Of a DNA stretch of 64,000 nt, positions 1-8,675 are shown piece by piece (position 1 is the stretch's first letter; each line of letters opens with the position of its first letter). The notes under the pieces were generated by a model. That model did not search any database and had not been told where the DNA came from. It saw only the letters and a list, made by a program, of their open reading frames with translations. The stretch covers positions 1,962,001 to 2,026,000 of the forward strand of contig NZ_OY775906.1 in the NCBI RefSeq assembly GCF_963675065.1, given 5' to 3'. This DNA is from an uncultured Draconibacterium sp. Its GTDB lineage: Bacteria; Bacteroidota; Bacteroidia; Bacteroidales; Prolixibacteraceae. Made by a program: the position numbers and the translations under genes.

Positions 1-1215
1 TCCGAATGCAGCAACATTTTTAATACTTTTTGCAAAAGGTAGTGCTCCATTATTTTCCAATAATACCATTCCATCGGCAGCTGCCTGACGGGTTACTTCG
101 GCATGTGCTTTCAAATCAGGGTTGTTCGATATGTTATATCCTTTGTAACGTGGCGTTTCAACCATGATATTCAGAATACGTTCAACATTCGTATCTAAAA
201 CTGATTCATCGAGTTTTCCTGACTCAACCGCTTCGATAAGTGTTTTAATGGTTTCTGGCGAACCGGGCTGGATCATATCGTTTCCGGCTTTCATCTGGGC
301 AACAACATCGCTACCACCGCCCCAGTCGGTCATTACATATCCTTTAAATCCCCAGTCGTCGCGAAGAATTTTAGTCAACAGATCGTGGCTTTCTGAAGTA
401 TAAACACCATTTACTTTATTGTACGATGACATTACTGTCCATGGCTGACTTTCCTGTACAGCAATTTTAAATCCTTTCAGATAAATTTCGCGCAAAGCAC
501 GTTCACTGGCAATTACATCAACCGACATACGATTGGTTTCCTGGTTGTTAACCGCAAAGTGTTTAATTGAAGTTCCAACGCCATTCGATTGAATACCTCT
601 AACCATGGCAGCCGCCATTTTCCCGGCTACCAGCGGATCTTCCGAATAATATTCAAAGTTACGTCCGCAAAGTGGATCACGCTGAATATTCAATGCAGGT
701 GCTAAAAGAACATCGGCACCATATTCCAGCACCTCTTTACCCATCGCTTTTCCTACCGATTCTACTAACTCGGTATCCCACGATGAAGCCATCACGGTTG
801 CAATGGGGAAAGCTGTACAATAATAAGTATCGGTTTCACCATCGCGCGTTGGACTAATACGTAATCCGGCAGGACCGTCAGCCAATGTTTGACTGGTAAC
901 TCCTAAGTCAGGAAATTCTGCAGTTACACCAGCGGTTCCGGGCAAATACCCCCTGATTTTGTCAACCATTTTTCCGTAAGGAGTGCTGGTATCCAAACCT
1001 CCACCAAACATTGGAGGCATTTTTTCACGAATAGAGTCGGGTAAAGGAAAATACATTCCGGTTCCAATAACCAACTGGGCTTTCTGCTCCAGGGTCATCG
1101 ACTTAACAATTTCTTTTACGCTTTTTTGTGAAACACTTGCCGACAGACTGGTGGATACAAGTAGTAATACGATCAGGGCTAGTACACTGTTTAGTTTAAG
1201 TTTATTACCGATCAT
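1..1215 (-). CDS. Secreted GH3 beta-glucosidase-type glycosidase (N-terminal 405 residues; runs off the window)
   Basis: Glycoside hydrolase family 3 enzymes release terminal beta-linked glucose or xylose from oligosaccharides. The frame is open from an ATG at 1215 to the window edge with no stop, so the C-terminal part is missing. Residues 1-26 form a signal peptide (hydrophobic LALIVLLL, then SLSA), so the enzyme is exported. The TIM-barrel shows the family's KHFAVNNQETNR segment and the nucleophile segment VMTDWGG with Asp297. The last visible residues, NGALPFAKSIKNVAAFG, match the start of the second alpha/beta sandwich domain. It is transcribed away from the NUDIX-type regulator at 1393, which is a plausible controller. 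Family is certain; the substrate cannot be read from sequence. Confidence 0.93.
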   Translation of the reverse strand, partial: MIGNKLKLNSVLALIVLLLVSTSLSASVSQKSVKEIVKSMTLEQKAQLVIGTGMYFPLPDSIREKMPPMFGGGLDTSTPYGKMVDKIRGYLPGTAGVTAEFPDLGVTSQTLADGPAGLRISPTRDGETDTYYCTAFPIATVMASSWDTELVESVGKAMGKEVLEYGADVLLAPALNIQRDPLCGRNFEYYSEDPLVAGKMAAAMVRGIQSNGVGTSIKHFAVNNQETNRMSVDVIASERALREIYLKGFKIAVQESQPWTVMSSYNKVNGVYTSESHDLLTKILRDDWGFKGYVMTDWGGGSDVVAQMKAGNDMIQPGSPETIKTLIEAVESGKLDESVLDTNVERILNIMVETPRYKGYNISNNPDLKAHAEVTRQAAADGMVLLENNGALPFAKSIKNVAAFG

Positions 1216-1282
1216 GGTGAAAGATTTAGTTCTAAATTAGTTTTAGTTTATCGATATGGTTTTATCAATGGGGTTGAAGATA

Positions 1283-1316
1283 GGAATAAATCTTATTCCA
1301 AGTGTCACTACGACAC
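1283..1316. promoter_or_regulatory. Two adjacent palindromes between GH3 gene and NUDIX regulator (candidate operators)
   Basis: In the 177 bp divergent spacer there are two inverted repeats side by side. One is at 1283-1299, with arms GGAATAA and TTATTCC around ATC. The other is at 1302-1316, with arms GTGTC and GACAC around ACTAC. The position fits operators for the regulator at 1393, but this is inference from symmetry and place only. Confidence 0.4.
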
Positions 1317-1392
1317 ATTATTATATTTTTAAACATATTTAATTAATACTTACAGAATTTTTTCTAATTTGTGTACCTAAAAAATTAATACA

Positions 1393-2145
1393 TTGATTAA
1401 CACGACGCCTATCAATTCAAACGAGTTCATGAATCATATATCACTAGACTGTGTGATATTTGGATTTAACAACAATGAGCTTAAAGTATTGCTTTTACAT
1501 TTAAAGTATTCGAAGGAATATTCGCTTCCCGGAGGATTTTTAAAATATGATGAAACGTTGGAGCAGGCGGCACAACGCATAGTAAAAGAACGCACCGGGC
1601 TTGACAAGCTGTTTTTAAAACAATTTAAGGTATTTAGCGATCCGGAAAGAGCAAAATCGAATAAAGCGATACTTGATGCCGACATGGCAGGTTCAGAACC
1701 AGACAAGAGTTTTTTTGATAAACGTTTTATCTCTGTTGGATTTTATTCTTTGGTTGACTTTCGGAAAGTAAAGCCAACACCTGACCTTTTTTCCGACCAT
1801 TGTGATTGGGCAACTTTAAATGCAGATGTTTCGATGCTCCTCGACCATAAACAAATTATTCAGGAAGCCATCAGCACTTTGCGTTTACAGCTTAACCAGC
1901 AACCTATTGGCTTAAAACTGTTACCCCGGAAATTTACCATGCCCGAACTTCAGAAACTTTATGAAACTATTCTTGGTCGTGATCTCGACCGGCGCAATTT
2001 TCAGCGCAAAATGCTAAACTACAACATTCTCGACAAGCTAAAAGAGCGGAAAACAGGTGGTGCGCACAAATCGCCCTACTTGTATTCGTTTAATATTGAA
2101 CGCTACCAAAAAGCTTTGGAAGATGGCTTAAGCGGAATTTGGTAA
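1393..2145 (+). CDS. NUDIX-domain sugar-responsive transcriptional regulator (AraR/NrtR type)
   Basis: This 250-residue protein has an N-terminal NUDIX-like domain (about 12-150) and a C-terminal winged-helix domain (about 160-250). The NUDIX box is degenerate: GGFLKYDETLEQ is kept, but the catalytic REUXEE stretch reads RIVKER, so hydrolysis is unlikely. That is the pattern of NrtR-like regulators, of which Bacteroides AraR is the known sugar-binding example. The start is TTG at 1393. The paralog at 25089 also begins with TTG inside the same ACATTG context, and both have a similar TTTGTGT stretch just upstream, which supports the choice; an ATG lies at 1429. It is divergent from the GH3 gene, whose sugar product may be the ligand (inference). 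It converges on the MFS gene with a 3 bp gap. Confidence 0.85.
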   Translation: MINTTPINSNEFMNHISLDCVIFGFNNNELKVLLLHLKYSKEYSLPGGFLKYDETLEQAAQRIVKERTGLDKLFLKQFKVFSDPERAKSNKAILDADMAGSEPDKSFFDKRFISVGFYSLVDFRKVKPTPDLFSDHCDWATLNADVSMLLDHKQIIQEAISTLRLQLNQQPIGLKLLPRKFTMPELQKLYETILGRDLDRRNFQRKMLNYNILDKLKERKTGGAHKSPYLYSFNIERYQKALEDGLSGIW

Positions 2146-2148
2146 TTC

Positions 2149-3351
2149 TTACCCCTTAATTCTTAAAGCCCAGCTATACAAAACATTTCCGGTTAAGGTG
2201 CAGAAAAACAATACGATTCCAAAAGGAATAAGATCGCCGGTGTGAAACAGGGCCATTATACTTCCGATCAATGCACTAATGGCAAAGCGGGCAATTCCGA
2301 TAGTAGCATTTGCCGATCCTGCAACTTCAGGATTATGATTCAGAATTGTGGCCGTTCCGTTTCCAAAAACCAAGCCCAGACTTCCTATATATAATACAAT
2401 AGAAGCAAATACCGACCACAGTTGCGGATCAGGCATCAGCACTGAAATGGCCAGTGTAACTCCCGAAACCAGCTGCAACAATAAGCCGTAGCGTAATATC
2501 TTTTCCGGATCATGTTTCTTTAAAAGAATGGTATTTAAAAACGACAGCATAATATTCAGAACAACATTTGCGCTAAAAAACAGTGGAAAACGCATTTGGC
2601 TGATACCAAAATACTTGATATAAATAAACGATGCCGCCGTAATAAAAATGTACAGACCCGACATGGGCAAGCTAATGGCAAACAGCAAAATAGTACTTTG
2701 TTTGCTCGAGAAAAATACCCGGTACTTTTCCAACAGCTGCCGGCCTGTAATTTTACGGGTGATCAGCTCGGGAGCACGTGATTCGGGAATAAACAACCAC
2801 ATAGCTGAAAACAACAGAATGGCGAATGCGAACAAAAACCAGAAGATACTCACCCACCCATACCAATGAATTAATGCGGCGCCCCAAACCGGAGCAAACA
2901 GAGGAGCCAGCATAATGATCATGCTAATGATGGTAACAAAACGAGCTACCTGTTTTCCGCTGTACCAGTCGCGAATAAACACATTCCCCGTAACCGTTGC
3001 AAAACCTCCTCCAAAAGCCTGAAGCACACGTAACATCAGCACATACTCAATTTGGGTGCAGGTAGTTATGAGTAAGGAAGCCAAACCGTAAAGTGCAATT
3101 CCGGTGAGTGCAATTGTCTTTCGTCCAAAAGCATCGGACAATGGCCCTCCGAAAAAATTCCCAACAGCAAATCCCATAAAATACAATGTAATGGTCAACT
3201 CAGCTACGTTTAGCTTTACGCCAAAAAACTCAGCAATATCGGGTAAGGCGGCAATGTAGGTATCAATTGCAAATGGCGACATAGCCACCATAGCAGCCAT
3301 AACCATTGTGAATACGGGAATAAAAAATTTGCTTGTGCGGTTTAAACTCAT
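2149..3351 (-). CDS. Bcr/CflA-type MFS drug/solute efflux transporter
   Basis: A 400-residue, 12-helix major facilitator of the DHA1 group. The segment MSPFAIDTYIAALP in helix 1 is typical of the Bcr/CflA drug-resistance family, and the loop 2-3 motif A appears as GGPLSDAFGRKT. These proteins usually export drugs or small metabolites by proton antiport. It is the last gene on the fuc strand, 90 bp after the aldolase gene, so it may be co-transcribed. It does not resemble the FucP sugar/proton symporters, so I do not call it the fucose importer. Whether it exports a pathway by-product or is unrelated cannot be decided from sequence. Confidence 0.85.
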   Translation of the reverse strand: MSLNRTSKFFIPVFTMVMAAMVAMSPFAIDTYIAALPDIAEFFGVKLNVAELTITLYFMGFAVGNFFGGPLSDAFGRKTIALTGIALYGLASLLITTCTQIEYVLMLRVLQAFGGGFATVTGNVFIRDWYSGKQVARFVTIISMIIMLAPLFAPVWGAALIHWYGWVSIFWFLFAFAILLFSAMWLFIPESRAPELITRKITGRQLLEKYRVFFSSKQSTILLFAISLPMSGLYIFITAASFIYIKYFGISQMRFPLFFSANVVLNIMLSFLNTILLKKHDPEKILRYGLLLQLVSGVTLAISVLMPDPQLWSVFASIVLYIGSLGLVFGNGTATILNHNPEVAGSANATIGIARFAISALIGSIMALFHTGDLIPFGIVLFFCTLTGNVLYSWALRIKG

Positions 3352-3441
3352 ACTTGAATCGTTTCAAATTGGACGCGAAGGTATAAGTTTTAAACGAAGA
3401 CGTGAGTTATTAAGGTTTTACGATCTCAGAATTTAACACAT

Positions 3442-4236
3442 TCAGGGTTTCATCAAATCATCCAGTTGTTCAGCAGATAGTCCTTCGGGATCGAATCCGG
3501 CACTCCATGCCAACAACAAAAGTTTAGCGCCCTTATTGGCCACATCCAAAAAGTCGAACGCTTCCTCGATATCCACTCCGGTTGCTAAAGCGCCGTGTTT
3601 TTCCCACAAAACAACATCGTGATTTGTTAATCCTTCCAGCGTAAGATTTGCCAGTTCTTCGGTTCCATATCGTGCATAACCGGCACAGCCAACTCCACGC
3701 GGAACATACAATTTTATTTCCGGGCACATCTTCCAGAGCGAGTGATTAAATAAAGCCTCATCCTTAAACAGTTTATGGTGACTTAAAACAACCAACTCTG
3801 TAGGATGTGCATGAACAACTGCTTTTCTGCCGGTATGATTGGCCGCATTAAAAAGATGAATTTTAATGTGCGCCCTCAATTCCGAAGTGGGTTTAAAACC
3901 TGCACTGTTACCTCCCCACAAAACCGAATAAGCTGACGCTGTTTGGTTAACAGCGATAATTGCAGCAACTTCATCTACCCTATCTTCCAAATGCCGCAAA
4001 CGACAACCCGAACCGGTAACCAAAAGTACCATTCCTGCTGCCTCTTTTGGGAAATCACGGGGAACTTCTTCCTTAATCCGGTTTATTGTTGACTCCGGGA
4101 AAAGACCGCTTAGATCAACGGAAATATTCCCCGAGCTTTTTTCGGCCCATTCTTTTTCCCATAAATAGCCGGCAACTTCGCTAACCTGATAAATATGTTT
4201 TACGACCTCTGCCGGAAGACTTTTTAATGCATTCAC
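3442..4236 (-). CDS. rhaD: Class II ketose-1-phosphate aldolase, RhaD type
   Basis: Zinc-dependent class II aldolase (264 residues) that would cleave L-rhamnulose-1-phosphate to DHAP and L-lactaldehyde. Zinc ligands appear as VVHAHPTELVVLSHH (His-X-His) and the later EKHGALATG. The C-terminal run GTEELANLTLEG through LDVANKGAKLLLLAW matches RhaD rather than the shorter FucA (about 215 residues). It lies 35 bp downstream of fucK, in an otherwise fucose operon, although RhaD and FucA cleave substrates of different C4 stereochemistry. It may serve rhamnose from a distance, accept both sugars, or be a divergent fuculose-phosphate aldolase. The family is clear; the substrate is inference. Confidence 0.85.
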   Translation of the reverse strand: MNALKSLPAEVVKHIYQVSEVAGYLWEKEWAEKSSGNISVDLSGLFPESTINRIKEEVPRDFPKEAAGMVLLVTGSGCRLRHLEDRVDEVAAIIAVNQTASAYSVLWGGNSAGFKPTSELRAHIKIHLFNAANHTGRKAVVHAHPTELVVLSHHKLFKDEALFNHSLWKMCPEIKLYVPRGVGCAGYARYGTEELANLTLEGLTNHDVVLWEKHGALATGVDIEEAFDFLDVANKGAKLLLLAWSAGFDPEGLSAEQLDDLMKP

Positions 4237-4271
4237 AATTAATAATTAAGTTTTGTTATTCAACTCTTCAA

Positions 4272-5747
4272 TTAAATGTATTGCATGCGTTCTTTAAATG
4301 CCTGATACAATTCTCCGTACAGTTTTTGATTTTTCGATGGCTCAATAATTTTAGGATTATAATCCACCAACTGCCGGGCTTCTTCGGGCGATTTTGCCAC
4401 ACCACTCCCCGCAAATACAAATAAAGCGGCTCCCAAGACGGTTGTTTCCTTCTGATCGACCAGTTGTATGGGTAAATTGCAAACATCGGCACGCAATTGA
4501 TTCCAAAGATAGTTTTTTGATCCACCACCCACGCAAATTATTTTTTCAGCTTTAAAACCACCCGCATTTTCCAGCGCTTCTACGCCAAATCGCAAACGAT
4601 ACGCCAGGCTTTCAAGAAATGCCCGGTATATTTCACCTCGTTTTGTATTTATCGTTAAACCGTTTATTGCACCAAAATTATTGGCTCCGCCTTCGCCATA
4701 AAACGAAGGATTTACCCAGACCGAAGATTCTCCTAGTTGAACTGTACCCGCATCAAAAATCATTTTAGCGTATAAAGCATCACCGCTTAGTTCCGAATAG
4801 AAATTTTTGGCAAACCACTCCAGTATTCCCGATGCCAGGTAATTCTGCCCGATATTATACAGTCCCTTCTCGGCATCCAATTCGGTGGTTAACTGCGCTG
4901 CCAGTTCATTTTTCGTCGATTTAAAACCTGCACTGCGCGCCATAATTATTTCCCAGGTTCCGCTGCTTAGCACCAGTTCATTTTCTTTTGCTCCCGAACC
5001 AAACAATGCAAACTGTGTATCGTGTCCGCCAAAAAACACCGGTACATTCGCCGGAATTCCTGTTTCAGTTTCGGCCTTTTGATGAACAACTCCGGCCTTT
5101 TCTCCGGATTCAGCAATATCTCCAAGCATTTCAGGACGAATATTCAGCGCTCCAAATATCTTCTCCGAAGCTTGCTGTTTTTGCATATCCATCAACATAG
5201 AAGTGCCGGCCATGGTCGTGTCATTACGCAATTCGCCCGTCAGCTTATAAATAAACAGCGAGGTGATAAACAGAAAACGATGTGCCTTTTTAATCACCTC
5301 TGGCCGGTTTTCCTTTATCCAGATAAATTTATTGATAGTATTAAACGCATACGGAAAGGTGCCAGCTTCAGCATACAATTTTTCAAGTGGAATATATTTC
5401 CCAATCTTTTTCATTACAGGCGTTGTACGCTGACATTGCCACGAAATTACCGGGTAAAGCATTTTGCCAGCACTGTCCACAAATGCACCATCAACACCAA
5501 AAGTTGTAACGGTTACGCCGGCAATTCGTTTTGTGTTGATAGTGGCCATTACTTTTTGCGAGGCCAAACAAAGCTTTGCCCACATTTCTTCCACATCCCA
5601 AATTACACCACCCGGAAATTCGGAATCGGGACTTGTATTGTTTGCAGTCGATTCCGAAGCCACAATTTTACCATGTACATCCATGGCAATCACCCGCAGG
5701 TTTGTGGCTCCGCAATCGAATACTATTGCTAAATCCTTTTCAGGCAT
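4272..5747 (-). CDS. fucK: L-fuculokinase (FGGY family)
   Basis: Phosphorylates L-fuculose with ATP to L-fuculose-1-phosphate in the cytoplasm. The 491-residue protein follows E. coli FucK closely: N-terminal phosphate loop FDCGATNLRVIA, then GVTVTTFGVDGAFVD, the catalytic-Asp segment GGHDTQFALFGSGA, the nucleotide-site LSSGTWEI, and the C-terminal ICVGGGSKNYLWNQLRADV. It starts 5 bp after the fucI stop and ends 35 bp before the aldolase gene, so the three genes are almost certainly one operon. No defect is seen in the motifs. Confidence 0.94.
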   Translation of the reverse strand: MPEKDLAIVFDCGATNLRVIAMDVHGKIVASESTANNTSPDSEFPGGVIWDVEEMWAKLCLASQKVMATINTKRIAGVTVTTFGVDGAFVDSAGKMLYPVISWQCQRTTPVMKKIGKYIPLEKLYAEAGTFPYAFNTINKFIWIKENRPEVIKKAHRFLFITSLFIYKLTGELRNDTTMAGTSMLMDMQKQQASEKIFGALNIRPEMLGDIAESGEKAGVVHQKAETETGIPANVPVFFGGHDTQFALFGSGAKENELVLSSGTWEIIMARSAGFKSTKNELAAQLTTELDAEKGLYNIGQNYLASGILEWFAKNFYSELSGDALYAKMIFDAGTVQLGESSVWVNPSFYGEGGANNFGAINGLTINTKRGEIYRAFLESLAYRLRFGVEALENAGGFKAEKIICVGGGSKNYLWNQLRADVCNLPIQLVDQKETTVLGAALFVFAGSGVAKSPEEARQLVDYNPKIIEPSKNQKLYGELYQAFKERMQYI

Positions 5748-5752
5748 AAGCT

Positions 5753-7540
5753 TTATTTATTACCGTAAAGTGGCCCGTACGATTCACAGGCACGAAAATC
5801 TGCCCCTTCTTTATTTTCGCCAAACGACGCCCATGCACTTGGCCGGAACAACTTGTCCTCAGAAACATTATGCATGTTTACCGGAATGCGCAACATGGAA
5901 GCCAGTGTAATCAAATCGGCACCAATATGGCCATAACTGATTGCACCATGATTGGCGCCCCAATTGGCCATTACCGAGTACACATCTTTAAAAGCTCCTT
6001 CGCCATTTACACGTGGCACAAACCATGTTGTCGGCCAGGTAGGATTTGTGCGCTCATCCAAAATTTTATGAATATCGTCAGGAAGTTCAACGGTCCAACC
6101 TTCGGCAATTTGAAGCACCGGCCCCAGTCCGTCAACCAGGTTTACGCGACTCATGGTTACCGGCATTTGTCCGGCAGTTTTGAACTGCGACGAATAACCA
6201 CCTCCGCGGAAATAACCTCGCTCAGCCTGTGGCCACAGTGTATTATCCAAACACTTTTGCGCTTCTTCTTCGGTAATCTCCCAGAAAGGTTTCATGGCCG
6301 GATTTCCTTCGGCATCGCGTTGCTGGGCGGTTGCATCAAGCGTTGTTGAGCCCGAGTTGATCAGGTGAATAATTCCGCCTTCGGCCAAACCTCTTAGATC
6401 TTTTCCGCATACACGTTTTACTGCTTCCGGACTCCAGTAAGTGCGTACATCAGAAAATATCTGGCTGGTATTACTCAGCAAATGCCCGAACAACATCGAC
6501 ACACCATTCAAACTATCGTTTTCAGTAGCAAAAACAAAAGCCTGACGAATTCCATTCCAGTCGAACGACGAGTTTAAAATAGCTTCCGTAAAATCGGCAT
6601 TGGGCTGATAGTCGGTCCACTGGCGTTGTCCCTGGAAACCACCCAAAATGGCATTTCTTCCCAATCCTTCTTCGCGATATCCTTTGGCAATAACCTTTTC
6701 GTTACCAATCATCATATCGCGGCAGATCAGTGTCATTTTCACCACAATCTCCCACTCTGCTTCTTTTCGGGCAGCATCTACCTTATCTTCCGGTTTATTT
6801 ACGTCTATCCCTTCTTTGCAGTTTTCTTTAGTCCAGGCCAGTGCCTTTTGGTACTCTTCTTCATCGTAGATACCTTCGTCAATTCTTCTCAGAATCTCAA
6901 CCGACTCCACAAACTCAGTACGAATTCCCAAATATTTCTGAAAGAACGAAGAATCCACCATCGAACCTGCAATTCCCATTGAACTGTATCCGATGGACAG
7001 ATACGATTTACCTTTCATCTGAGCCACTGCAACACCTGATTTTACGAAACGTAATAACTTTTCTTTTACATCTTCAGGAATTGTTGTATCGCCGGCATCC
7101 TGTACATCGCGACCATAAATTCCAAAAGTTGGCAATCCTTTTTGTGTGTATCCGGCTAAAGCTGCAGCCAGATATACGGCCCCCGGACGTTCGGTTCCGT
7201 TAAAACCCCAAACAGCTTTTGGCAGCAGTGGATCGGTGTCCATCACCTCAGTGCCATAACACCAGCATGGTGTAACCGTTAATGAAACGCCAACACCTTC
7301 TTTTCTGAATTTTTCAGCACATAGGGCAGCTTCGGCTACACCACCAATGCAAGTATCGGCAATAACACATTCTACTGTTTCGCCACTCGGAAATTTTAAT
7401 TGTTCGCTGATGTAAGCTGCAGCAGCTTTTGCAAGATCCATCACTTGTTTTTCAAGCGATTCGCGCACACCACGCTCACGCCCGTCGATAACGGGTCGGA
7501 TACCTACTTTTGGCAAGTCGCCAATTAGTCTGTTAGCCAT
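5753..7540 (-). CDS. fucI: L-fucose isomerase
   Basis: Interconverts L-fucose and L-fuculose, the first committed step of fucose use; the family also takes D-arabinose. The 595-residue protein is collinear with E. coli FucI (591 residues). It keeps KVGIRPVIDGRERGVRESLE at the N terminus, TPCWCYG, KAVWGFNGTERPGAVYLAAA, and the Mn-binding Glu/Asp/His in ATENDSLNG, FSDVRTYW and YGHIGADLITLASMLRIP. It is the first gene of the fuc operon and is divergent from the AraC-family gene at 7664, which is the likely regulator. Confidence 0.97.
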   Translation of the reverse strand: MANRLIGDLPKVGIRPVIDGRERGVRESLEKQVMDLAKAAAAYISEQLKFPSGETVECVIADTCIGGVAEAALCAEKFRKEGVGVSLTVTPCWCYGTEVMDTDPLLPKAVWGFNGTERPGAVYLAAALAGYTQKGLPTFGIYGRDVQDAGDTTIPEDVKEKLLRFVKSGVAVAQMKGKSYLSIGYSSMGIAGSMVDSSFFQKYLGIRTEFVESVEILRRIDEGIYDEEEYQKALAWTKENCKEGIDVNKPEDKVDAARKEAEWEIVVKMTLICRDMMIGNEKVIAKGYREEGLGRNAILGGFQGQRQWTDYQPNADFTEAILNSSFDWNGIRQAFVFATENDSLNGVSMLFGHLLSNTSQIFSDVRTYWSPEAVKRVCGKDLRGLAEGGIIHLINSGSTTLDATAQQRDAEGNPAMKPFWEITEEEAQKCLDNTLWPQAERGYFRGGGYSSQFKTAGQMPVTMSRVNLVDGLGPVLQIAEGWTVELPDDIHKILDERTNPTWPTTWFVPRVNGEGAFKDVYSVMANWGANHGAISYGHIGADLITLASMLRIPVNMHNVSEDKLFRPSAWASFGENKEGADFRACESYGPLYGNK

Positions 7541-7631
7541 AATTGTTTATTTAGATTTTTAAAGTTTATCGTATTTATTTAGCGACCACAAGGTACCACT
7601 ATACCGCCCTAATAGCAATGACTATTTTTAT

Positions 7632-7639
7632 TACATTTG
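7632..7639 (+). promoter_or_regulatory. Bacteroidota -7 promoter element of the AraC-family gene
   Basis: TACATTTG matches the Bacteroidota consensus TAnnTTTG exactly, 24 bp before the ATG at 7664. A TTG codon at 7637 that is in frame with the gene lies inside this element, so it cannot sensibly be the start codon. No convincing -33 TTTG was found at the usual spacing. Confidence 0.55.
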
Positions 7640-7663
7640 TATCTAATTCTAACATCAGAACTT

Positions 7664-8575
7664 ATGGTAATTCTTAAAAACAAGCCGGAAAAAGGTGATC
7701 CTTCTGATGTTGTTCAGTTTTTTCCAAGCTATAACATACAGTTACTTTGCTGTCGACACTGGTGGCTTGAGCAGTGGGAGCATTCAGAGCTTTCGTTTCC
7801 TTATTGGCGTGTTTACCACAACAGTTACGAAGGAGCTAAAATTGTTTATAATAGTACTGAATATGAATTATCGCCTGACACAATAATCCTGATTCCTCCG
7901 AATACATCTTATGCAACTCGCCTGTACGATTATGAAATACCTGAAACCGGATATAATATGAAAGGAGGACCGGTAAACCTGAATTTTGAGCACAATGAAG
8001 CGTCTTCAAAACCAAGTCTTTTGCATTTTTTTATTCATTTTAATATTGGGATTCCCTACGACAACTTTTCTCCCGGTATTTTTAGGTTTAAACTTACTGA
8101 CCACCTCCATTCGAAACTACAGCTGATTAAAAACCACCTAAATCACGATAACAAATTTTTCAGTTTTCATTTAAGTTTAGCGATAAAGTCTTTAATTGCC
8201 GATTTGCTCACCGAATTACCGGAATCAAACTGGGATTTAATATCAAACGATCATCGGATTATCAAATGCTTACGATTCATAGAGGAAAATATAGCGAATG
8301 ATTTAAGCAATCCAACTTTAGCAGAAAAAGCCAAAATGGCAACCAATGCTTTTATCCGGCTTTTTTCAAATGAAGTAGGAGTTTCGGTTCAGAAATATGT
8401 GCTTAACAAACGAATCGACAGCGCATGTATCATGCTTCATCATTCGAACTTAAGTATTGATGAAGTTGCACAAAAAACAGGTTTTGCCGATCGATACCAT
8501 TTTTCCCGGATCTTTAAACAAAGTACCGGAATTTCTCCGGCGCGGTATAAAAAGGAATTTGGGATGAGTACATAA
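7664..8575 (+). CDS. AraC-family transcriptional regulator, probable fucose operon activator
   Basis: A 303-residue cytoplasmic regulator with an N-terminal cupin-like sugar-binding domain (about 20-175; includes SPDTIILIPPNT) and two C-terminal helix-turn-helix motifs. The second reads SIDEVAQKTGFADRYHFSRIF followed by GISPARYKKEFG, the AraC signature. The ATG at 7664 is chosen over an in-frame TTG at 7637 because that TTG sits inside the -7 element. It is divergent from fucI, so control of the fuc operon in response to fucose or fuculose is the simple inference. Bacteroides uses a GntR-type FucR for the same job, so the regulator type differs here. Confidence 0.88.
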   Translation: MVILKNKPEKGDPSDVVQFFPSYNIQLLCCRHWWLEQWEHSELSFPYWRVYHNSYEGAKIVYNSTEYELSPDTIILIPPNTSYATRLYDYEIPETGYNMKGGPVNLNFEHNEASSKPSLLHFFIHFNIGIPYDNFSPGIFRFKLTDHLHSKLQLIKNHLNHDNKFFSFHLSLAIKSLIADLLTELPESNWDLISNDHRIIKCLRFIEENIANDLSNPTLAEKAKMATNAFIRLFSNEVGVSVQKYVLNKRIDSACIMLHHSNLSIDEVAQKTGFADRYHFSRIFKQSTGISPARYKKEFGMST

Positions 8576-8609
8576 AACAACAGCAGCAAGAGAACCTGCT
8601 GCTGTTGTT
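8576..8609. terminator. Strong hairpin between convergent genes, probable bidirectional terminator
   Basis: Arms 8576-8588 and 8597-8609 pair perfectly over 13 bp (AACAACAGCAGCA with TGCTGCTGTTGTT) around an 8-base loop. It begins right after the AraC-family stop codon and lies 66 bp past the end of the convergent SorE-like gene. The T-run is weak on the plus side. Confidence 0.7.
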
Positions 8610-8675
8610 TACGTTTATTTCCAAGTTTATATCTAATACAAGAGTGGTGTTAACATACCAAACTTTAATTAAACT

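Noticed and set aside
5022..5732. Long plus-strand frame (236 codons) opposite fucK
   Set aside because: It is antisense to a clear fucK gene; its translation is rich in Cys, His and Arg and matches no family.
7637..7663. TTG start giving the fuc AraC regulator nine extra residues
   Set aside because: The TTG lies inside the exact -7 promoter element TACATTTG, so the ATG at 7664 is used.
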